From Methanotrichaceae archaeon (lineage in GTDB: Archaea > Halobacteriota > Methanosarcinia > Methanotrichales > Methanotrichaceae), in contig DUKF01000250.1 of the NCBI GenBank assembly GCA_013329455.1, positions 1 to 8,003 of the forward strand: a stretch of DNA of 8,003 nucleotides, written 5' to 3'. Shown piece by piece: positions 1 to 4,601 of this stretch. The notes below the pieces were generated by a model. The model had not been told where the DNA came from and searched no databases. It was given only the letters and a program-made list of their open reading frames with translations. The translations under genes were made by a program, and so were the position numbers. Position 1 is the first letter of the stretch. Each line of letters opens with the position of its first letter.

Positions 1-111
1 CGTCTCGACGTTCTTGTAGCCGACCCCTTTTACGGTGGCTTTCTCGTACATGTAGTTGGCACCGCATGCAATAACTGATAGGAACATGCAGAAAATTAAC
101 AGTAATGCCAT
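1..111 (-). CDS. N-terminus of a small lipoprotein-like secreted protein (partial)
   Basis: Thirty-seven codons are visible, reading leftward off the window edge; the C-terminal part is missing. The ATG at 111-109 follows a strong Shine-Dalgarno sequence (AGGAGGG, 120-114) and there is no in-frame ATG between it and the TATA box, so the start is well supported. The protein opens with a hydrophobic stretch (residues 2-15) ending in V-I-A-C-G, which resembles a lipobox with Cys16 as the lipidated residue, although the usual basic residues before the hydrophobic core are absent. After the Cys comes a polar segment with a KGVGYKNVET end. By inference it is exported and anchored in the cell envelope. 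It lies downstream of nre on the same strand but has its own TATA box, so it is probably transcribed separately. I do not recognise the family; a simple signal-anchor membrane protein is the alternative reading. Confidence 0.72.
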   Translation of the reverse strand, partial: MALLLIFCMFLSVIACGANYMYEKATVKGVGYKNVET

Positions 112-136
112 TTCCCTCCTCGTAGATATACCTCCT

Positions 137-181
137 ACTTCGAATGGATTCTAATATAGTATAAAAATTGTTACTCGAAGT
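137..181 (-). promoter_or_regulatory. TATA-box promoter flanked by an inverted repeat
   Basis: On the minus strand a TATA-like tract (TTTTTATACTATATT) spans 167-153, placing transcription start near 133 and giving a leader of about 20 bases that carries the Shine-Dalgarno sequence of the lipoprotein-like gene. A perfect 7-base inverted repeat, ACTTCGA at 137-143 and TCGAAGT at 175-181, brackets the TATA box on both sides. The placement suggests an operator able to block TBP/TFB or polymerase, but the arms are short and 31 bases apart, so this is inference. Confidence 0.5.
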
Positions 182-224
182 TGTCTTAAATTTCATGGAA
201 CATCGGTTCACAAAACGCCCAAAT

Positions 225-240
225 TTGAAAAATTTTTTGT
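225..240 (-). terminator. T-tract terminator after nre
   Basis: About 30 bases past the nre stop, the minus strand reads A6 followed by T5 (238-228). A run of T without a GC-rich hairpin is what archaeal polymerase needs to terminate. The sequence is also weakly self-complementary (AAAAATTTTT). The rest of the 112-265 gap holds only the promoter of the lipoprotein-like gene. Confidence 0.4.
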
Positions 241-265
241 TACGCCGACCTGTAACTGCTCACTC

Positions 266-1465
266 TCAAAAGAAGCTCGCAAGCGTCATCTGTGCAGCGC
301 CTCGCGCCAGCTCCGACTGGGGCTGCCAATCACGCGAGGGCGTATTGAGCCTTGTCTCCATATCGGCCAAGGCCTCCTCCAGGCTCTCGAACTTTCGGGG
401 CGGGCGTGAGAGCGCCTCCCTTGCCGCCTCCCTCACGACCCAGACCCCGAGGGGCGCCCAATACTTCTCCGAGATCTCCCGGACCATAAGGGCCGAGGCC
501 TGCCTCCTCATCTCGGCGAGCCGCTCCAGGAGCGCGAGGCGGGCCGCGTAGTACCCTCCGGAAAGACTGCTGTACCCCTTCTTGGGACCTGGCCCCTCAC
601 GGTCCGCGCCGATCCAGGCCACATCTCCCGACCAGACGGATCTCGGGAGCCAGATCTCGACGAGCTCGTAGGTGAAGGCTCCGGGCGTCAGGAGGACCTC
701 AAAATGGTTTCCGAGCCTCTCGCCCGAGAAGAGGAGATAGTCGCCTACGGGCGGGCGGTCCAAGATCTGGGAGATCAGGCGCTTTCCGGCGATGTCGTCG
801 GAGGCGGTGATCGACCACCTGGTGGGAACGAGCTTCCTATTTTTTCCCAGTAGGCCGAGGGATAAAAGCCTCGATATCCCGTCGACCTCGACGCCTGCAG
901 CGTAAAGCTCGCCGACGGCAAGATTGGCCTTCAGGTCCGAGTCCTCGACCACCTCGTCGACCTTCCTTGGAACTGACGGGTTGGTGGTGATCTCCATCTC
1001 CTTGACCGAACCTGTAGGGCCGGAGGGCATCATGAACCCGTCAAACCTGAGCCGACCCCTCGGAGGCTTCGTGAAGGTGACCTCGGTTCCCACCGGCGTC
1101 GAGGACATGGCGATCTCCTGGGCCTGTTCCAGGAGCTTTCCGGGATTTCTTGCATCCTTCACCTCTACCATCGACCCCGACCTCACCATCGATGACCTGA
1201 GGGTGACGATCTCCCCGATGTCCATCCTGGCAAGGTCCGCAGGCCGATAGGCGAGGTCGAGGCTGTCTTTTTCGTCCGCCGGAACCAGGGGGCCTGCGCT
1301 CACCTTTGGGTAGCCAAACCGTCCGACGAAGACATCCGGAGGCGATGGCCCCTCGATCTTCGTTCCGAGCTTCGGAAGCTTCGCCATCTCCCGAAAACTG
1401 CGCAGGATCGGACAGACCGGCCTTCCGCATAGGCCCTTTCCCTTGCAGCGAACGCACCTGGTCAT
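266..1465 (-). CDS. nreA: Archaeal DNA repair protein Nre with C-terminal PCNA-interaction motif
   Basis: The 399-residue protein matches the archaeal Nre family, studied in Haloferax as NreA/NreB, where it works in DNA-damage repair and contacts the sliding clamp PCNA. The N-terminus carries a four-cysteine putative zinc site (Cys4, Cys7, Cys13, Cys18). This fixes the start at the ATG 1465-1463, since any later start would lose it. The conserved [14 protein letters not shown] stretch follows at about residues 46-59. The last eight residues, QMTLASFF, are a textbook PIP box (Q, then L, then two aromatic residues) exactly at the C-terminus. The length is normal for the family, with no sign of damage. 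The gene is alone on its strand, divergent from hisI with 49 bases between starts, and the leader appears very short. The family assignment is strong; the symbol nreA rather than nreB is a choice, and the molecular activity of Nre is not settled. Confidence 0.92.
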   Translation of the reverse strand: MTRCVRCKGKGLCGRPVCPILRSFREMAKLPKLGTKIEGPSPPDVFVGRFGYPKVSAGPLVPADEKDSLDLAYRPADLARMDIGEIVTLRSSMVRSGSMVEVKDARNPGKLLEQAQEIAMSSTPVGTEVTFTKPPRGRLRFDGFMMPSGPTGSVKEMEITTNPSVPRKVDEVVEDSDLKANLAVGELYAAGVEVDGISRLLSLGLLGKNRKLVPTRWSITASDDIAGKRLISQILDRPPVGDYLLFSGERLGNHFEVLLTPGAFTYELVEIWLPRSVWSGDVAWIGADREGPGPKKGYSSLSGGYYAARLALLERLAEMRRQASALMVREISEKYWAPLGVWVVREAAREALSRPPRKFESLEEALADMETRLNTPSRDWQPQSELARGAAQMTLASFF

Positions 1466-1482
1466 CTCACCATCAGAAACCG

Positions 1483-1499
1483 CTTTTATAGGATATAGG
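1483..1499. promoter_or_regulatory. Overlapping divergent TATA boxes for nre and hisI
   Basis: The 49-base nre/hisI gap contains CTTTTATAG (plus strand, 1483-1491), centred about 28 bases before the hisI ATG at 1515, which predicts a leaderless or nearly leaderless hisI transcript. On the minus strand CCTATATCC (1499-1491) is centred about 30 bases before the nre ATG at 1465, which gives a leader of only a few bases. The two boxes abut, so TBP binding for one gene could interfere with the other. No experimental start sites are available. Confidence 0.6.
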
Positions 1500-1514
1500 C
1501 CCTACCATCGGAGC

Positions 1515-1865
1515 ATGATGGAGATCAAGGGCGACCTCATCCCGGCGATCGTCCAGGACGCCAAGACCGGAGAGGTTCTGATGCTCGCCTACATGAACCA
1601 GGAGGCTCTGGCGAAGACCCTGGAGACCGGAAAGGCCCACTACTGGAGCAGGTCGAGAAAGCGGCTCTGGCTGAAGGGCGAGTCCTCGGGCCACTTCCAG
1701 AGAGTTTTAGAGGCGAGGATCGACTGCGACCAGGACGCGATCCTCCTGAAGGTCGAGCAGGAAGGCGGTGCCTGCCACACCGGCTACAGGTCCTGCTTCT
1801 ACAGGGATTTGGAGGGAAAAGTGGTCGGGGAGAAGGTCTTCGATCCAAACGAGGTCTACAGGTGA
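1515..1865 (+). CDS. hisI: Phosphoribosyl-AMP cyclohydrolase HisI
   Basis: HisI opens the adenine ring of N1-(5-phosphoribosyl)-AMP to give ProFAR, the third step of histidine synthesis, in the cytoplasm. Counting from the second ATG (1518), the protein has 115 residues. It contains the metal-binding block D69-C70-D71-Q72-D73 (three aspartates for Mg2+ and one zinc Cys) and the downstream [12 protein letters not shown] block with Cys86 and Cys93, completing the three-cysteine zinc site. Length and motifs match stand-alone archaeal HisI; there is no HisE fusion. ATG codons at 1515 and 1518 are both possible: GGAG at 1510-1513 suits 1518, while the TATA spacing suits a leaderless start at 1515. 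The upstream in-frame ATG at 1443 would lie before the promoter and inside nre, and is unlikely. The gene overlaps the next one by 4 bases, implying translational coupling. Confidence 0.95.
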   Translation: MMEIKGDLIPAIVQDAKTGEVLMLAYMNQEALAKTLETGKAHYWSRSRKRLWLKGESSGHFQRVLEARIDCDQDAILLKVEQEGGACHTGYRSCFYRDLEGKVVGEKVFDPNEVYR

Positions 1866-2962
1866 AGGTCGATCCTGCCAGGTACATTCTCGCCTCAAAC
1901 CCACTATTCAGGGCCGAGGCCGCGGTCGAGGACGGCAGGGTCAGATTGAGGGCTGCTGGGCCCCTAGCCCATCTCCCCTTCGCAAAGTCTGCCCTAAAGA
2001 TCGCCGACGGCCAGATCCCGGTCATGGCCGAGGACCGGCTTTACCTATCGACCTGGTTTCCACCCATCCCAAGCAGGGCCTTTGACCGCCTCGTCAAAAG
2101 CTACCTCAAGTCATCCCTCGGGATCCGAACTCCCGACCAGGTCACGATATCGATAACCGAAGAATGTCCGAACCGGTGCCTCCACTGCGCCCTGCCAGAT
2201 TCGGGCCACCACCACCGCCTGGAGCCGGCGGAGGTCGAGGACGTCGTAAATCAGATCCTTGACCTTGGAACCACCCTAGTCATCTTCGACGGCGGAGAGC
2301 CAGCCACATATCGTGAGCTTCCCGACCTGGTGAAGTGCGTGGACGACCGGGCGATCTCCACCATCTTCACCTCCGGGGCAGGGTTCACCTCAAAACTCGC
2401 CCGAGACTTGAAGGAGGCGGGCCTCTATGCCGTCAACGTCAGCCTCGACAGCGCCACCGAAGTGGAGCACGATCGGATGAGGGGGAGATCTGGCACCTTT
2501 CGCGACGCCATGAGGGCTGTGAAAAACGCCCAGGACGCAGGCCTTCTCGTCGACCTCTACGCCGTGCTCAGGTCGGATAACGTCACCGAGATCGAGGAGT
2601 TTCACAATCTCGCCCAGAAGGTCGGGGCCAACGAGCTGACCATTTTTGAGGTGGTCCCGGTGGGCAGGTGGGCCGACAAAAAAGGGGCAATCCTATCAGA
2701 GGAGGATCACGCCCTTCTCGAAAGGTTCGTGATGGGGGCATCGTCACCCCGAGTATTCTCCGTGCCTTCGGCTTTCCGGGAGTTCGGCTGCTTTGCCGGG
2801 AGAAACTGGATGCACATTACTCCGGAAGGGGACGTCTACCCCTGCGCTTGCCTTCCAAGGGTTATCGGAAACATCCGGAAAGATCCAGTCAAGAAAATTT
2901 GGCATCGAATGGCGAAATTGCCCTTTCTAGGCAGCAAAATATGCCCAGCCCGCCAATTCTAG
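1862..2962 (+). CDS. Radical SAM protein with a short SPASM-like C-terminus
   Basis: The 366-residue protein starts at GTG, whose GTGA overlaps the hisI TGA stop, so it is probably translated by coupling from hisI. An N-terminal extension of about 90 residues precedes the radical SAM core. The core carries Cys102-x3-Cys106-x2-Cys109, which binds the 4Fe-4S cluster that cleaves S-adenosylmethionine, and the SAM-contacting FDGGEP motif at 142-147. The C-terminal part has Cys310, then [10 protein letters not shown] with Cys328 and Cys330, the GN and W of SPASM-type domains at about 336-347, and a last Cys361 only five residues from the end. SPASM domains usually continue with more cysteines, so either a single partial auxiliary site is present or the tail is shortened. 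The family (MoaA/PqqE-like) is clear; substrate and product are unknown. The hisI neighbour does not prove a role in histidine synthesis. Confidence 0.88.
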   Translation: MKVDPARYILASNPLFRAEAAVEDGRVRLRAAGPLAHLPFAKSALKIADGQIPVMAEDRLYLSTWFPPIPSRAFDRLVKSYLKSSLGIRTPDQVTISITEECPNRCLHCALPDSGHHHRLEPAEVEDVVNQILDLGTTLVIFDGGEPATYRELPDLVKCVDDRAISTIFTSGAGFTSKLARDLKEAGLYAVNVSLDSATEVEHDRMRGRSGTFRDAMRAVKNAQDAGLLVDLYAVLRSDNVTEIEEFHNLAQKVGANELTIFEVVPVGRWADKKGAILSEEDHALLERFVMGASSPRVFSVPSAFREFGCFAGRNWMHITPEGDVYPCACLPRVIGNIRKDPVKKIWHRMAKLPFLGSKICPARQF

Positions 2963-2975
2963 CCAGAACATCAAC

Positions 2976-2989
2976 ACATATATATAGCC
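2976..2989 (+). promoter_or_regulatory. TATA-box promoter of the HTH-CBS gene
   Basis: The 53-base gap after the radical SAM gene contains an alternating ACATATATATAGCC tract. Its centre (about 2982) lies about 34 bases before the ATG at 3016, which predicts a start near 3009 and a leader under 10 bases. The HTH-CBS gene can therefore be transcribed independently of hisI. There is no good Shine-Dalgarno sequence, as expected for a very short leader. Confidence 0.55.
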
Positions 2990-3015
2990 GATAATCGTGA
3001 AGAAAAGCCCGATCA

Positions 3016-3891
3016 ATGATGGAACTTACACAAATACAGAGAGAGATATTGACCGCTTTGATAACCTTACAACGTCGAGATAGCAGAGCCATCAAGGGCG
3101 AGGAGATCGCCTCGATCATCGACCGTAATCCTGGCACCATCAGAAACCAGATGCAGTCTCTGAAAGCTCTCCACCTGGTAGAAGGAGTTCCCGGACCCAA
3201 AGGTGGCTATCGGGCCATAGCCACAGCTTACGAGGCGATCAACCTGGACACCACCAAGGACGTGGTGGACGTGCCGATTGTCAGGAATGGATCGCCCGTC
3301 GAGGGCGCCACCGCCAACGAGATTACCTTCTATACCGTCATGAGACCAAACCAGTGCAGCGGCATTGTCCAGATAATAGGAAACATCAGGGAGTTCAACA
3401 TCGACGACGAGATCGAGATAGGGCCGACCCCCGTCAACAAGACTCACATCAAGGGCGTCGTGACCGGAAGGGACGACACCAGCAATCGGCTGATATTCGA
3501 CATAAAAGAGATGGCCTCGATACCAAAAATCCCGGTGAAAACCCTAGCCCACCCAGCGATCACCATAGATCCCGACATGTCGCTCCTCGAAGCGTGCAGT
3601 AAGCTCGCCGATTCGAATGTCAGGGCGGCCCTCGTCGGGAAGAACGGCGACCCCAGAGGGCTCATAAGTCTGGAGAACATAGTCAGAGGCATGGCCGAGG
3701 GGAAGAGAGACAAGCCAGTGAAAGAGTCGATGGTGAGGGAGTTTCCCACCGTCGAGGCCGACGATCCGCTCCATGTCGCCATAAGCAAGCTTGGAAAAAC
3801 CGGAGCGTGTCAGGTCGTTGTAATCGATTCCGACGCACCCAGCAAGATTCTGGAAGCCACCGACCTCATACGCTGCATGGTCCGATTTTAG
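3016..3891 (+). CDS. Winged-helix transcriptional regulator with C-terminal CBS domain pair
   Basis: The 291-residue protein begins with a helix-turn-helix of winged type (about residues 5-67; the IKGEEIASIIDRNPGTIRNQ stretch fits the helix-turn-helix and GPKGGYRA the wing). A middle domain (about 80-168) has no assignment I can make. Two CBS motifs follow (about 176-230 and 236-290). CBS pairs bind adenosyl ligands such as AMP, ATP or SAM and transmit energy or cofactor state; here they would control DNA binding. The architecture matches the archaeal family described as predicted transcriptional regulators with C-terminal CBS domains (COG2524-like). ATG codons at 3016 and 3019 are both usable. 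Its targets are unknown; the adjoining hisI/radical SAM genes are candidates only by proximity. The stop overlaps the convergent pyrH stop. Confidence 0.88.
   Translation: MMELTQIQREILTALITLQRRDSRAIKGEEIASIIDRNPGTIRNQMQSLKALHLVEGVPGPKGGYRAIATAYEAINLDTTKDVVDVPIVRNGSPVEGATANEITFYTVMRPNQCSGIVQIIGNIREFNIDDEIEIGPTPVNKTHIKGVVTGRDDTSNRLIFDIKEMASIPKIPVKTLAHPAITIDPDMSLLEACSKLADSNVRAALVGKNGDPRGLISLENIVRGMAEGKRDKPVKESMVREFPTVEADDPLHVAISKLGKTGACQVVVIDSDAPSKILEATDLIRCMVRF
3888..3891. other. Overlapping stop codons of convergent genes
   Basis: The plus-strand HTH-CBS gene ends in TAG at 3889-3891 and the minus-strand pyrH gene ends in TAA at 3890-3888, so the stops interlock in the four bases TTAG. No intergenic space exists for a terminator, so each transcript must run into the other gene's 3' end. 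Confidence 0.9.
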
Positions 3892-4556
3892 GATATTTCA
3901 GTTCCAGAGTGGCCGCCTTCGGCCGCTTTTTTCAGATTTTCTACATTGCCACCGTAGACCACTACCGCAGGGATTGAGCTTCGCTCGATGATCTTCGCGG
4001 CCAGGGGGTCCACTGGCGACCTAGACCCAGCCGATAGCGTCGTCTCCATCGATAGACGGACGAGATCACTGTGGGTCATGTGGTCGAACTTTTTCGCCTT
4101 AGGATCGATCTCAGGGTCGGCGGAATAGACGCCGTCGACTGAGGTTGCAACGATCATCTTGTCGGCGTGGACGTACTCGGCGAGGAGGGCCGCGACGGCG
4201 TCGGTGGTCTGACCCGGCTGCATCCCGCCCAGAACGACGATCTTTCCTCCAGCAGAGGACTCAAGGGCTCTCGCATAGGTCTCTGGCGGCTCGGGAGCCA
4301 CATCTTTGCCGAGGGCCGCGATAAGTATCATGGCGTTGAGCTTCGTCGCACCGATCCCGAGGAGGTCGCAGAAGGCCTCACCAGCTCCAAGAGCTCTCGC
4401 CTTTTCTATGTACTCTCGGGCGATCTTGCCTCCGCCCACGACCACGAAGATCTGGTGCTCTTGGGCGAGGTTCTTTAGAGCAGCGGCATACTCCTTGAGG
4501 CTCTCAGCATCGCGGCCCGCCAGGATGGAGCCGCCGAGGGAATAGACGAATATCAT
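3888..4556 (-). CDS. pyrH: Uridylate (UMP) kinase, archaeal type
   Basis: PyrH phosphorylates UMP to UDP with ATP, a required step of pyrimidine nucleotide supply in the cytoplasm; it belongs to the amino-acid-kinase fold rather than the P-loop NMP kinases. Visible motifs are SLGGSIL near the N-terminus (6-12), VVVGGGKIAREYI (38-50), GGMQPGQTTDAVAA (110-123), ATSVDGVYSADP (137-148) and a C-terminal GGHSGTEI (214-221). At 222 residues it has the usual length of archaeal UMP kinases, which are shorter than bacterial PyrH. The ATG at 4556-4554 sits about 28 bases after a TATA-like box and lacks a convincing Shine-Dalgarno sequence, suggesting a leaderless transcript. It follows the STAND gene on the same strand with a 45-base gap but appears to have its own promoter. 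Confidence 0.95.
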   Translation of the reverse strand: MIFVYSLGGSILAGRDAESLKEYAAALKNLAQEHQIFVVVGGGKIAREYIEKARALGAGEAFCDLLGIGATKLNAMILIAALGKDVAPEPPETYARALESSAGGKIVVLGGMQPGQTTDAVAALLAEYVHADKMIVATSVDGVYSADPEIDPKAKKFDHMTHSDLVRLSMETTLSAGSRSPVDPLAAKIIERSSIPAVVVYGGNVENLKKAAEGGHSGTEIS

Positions 4557-4579
4557 GGGAGGGGGCAGGACTGCAGGTG

Positions 4580-4589
4580 AATAAAAAGG
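4580..4589 (-). promoter_or_regulatory. pyrH: TATA box of pyrH, also a T-tract after the STAND gene
   Basis: The minus strand reads CCTTTTTATT at 4589-4580, centred about 28 bases before the pyrH ATG, the distance expected for leaderless transcription. The same T5 run lies just past the STAND stop codon (4602) and could help end that transcript, so one short sequence may serve both functions. Confidence 0.5.
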
Positions 4590-4601
4590 TTGCTTGTGAT
4601 T

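Noticed and set aside
225..240. AAAAATTTTT palindrome as a regulator binding site.
   Set aside because: Its position just after the nre stop and the T-run on the transcribed strand are better explained by termination.
168..551. Plus-strand open frame opposite the 3' end of nre.
   Set aside because: It is antisense to the well-supported nre gene, has Ser/Arg/Ala-rich composition typical of a GC-rich shadow frame, and no recognisable domain or start signal.
1537..2025. Minus-strand frame of 162 codons opposite hisI and the radical SAM start.
   Set aside because: Arg/Ser/Pro-rich translation with no domain, antisense to hisI with its catalytic motifs.
2960..3019. TAG stop of the radical SAM gene could be read as pyrrolysine, extending the frame 18 codons to a TGA that overlaps the next ATG as ATGA.
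   Set aside because: The extension encodes AT-driven residues and covers the TATA box of the next gene, shows no cysteine completing the SPASM domain, and nothing in the window suggests pyrrolysine machinery.
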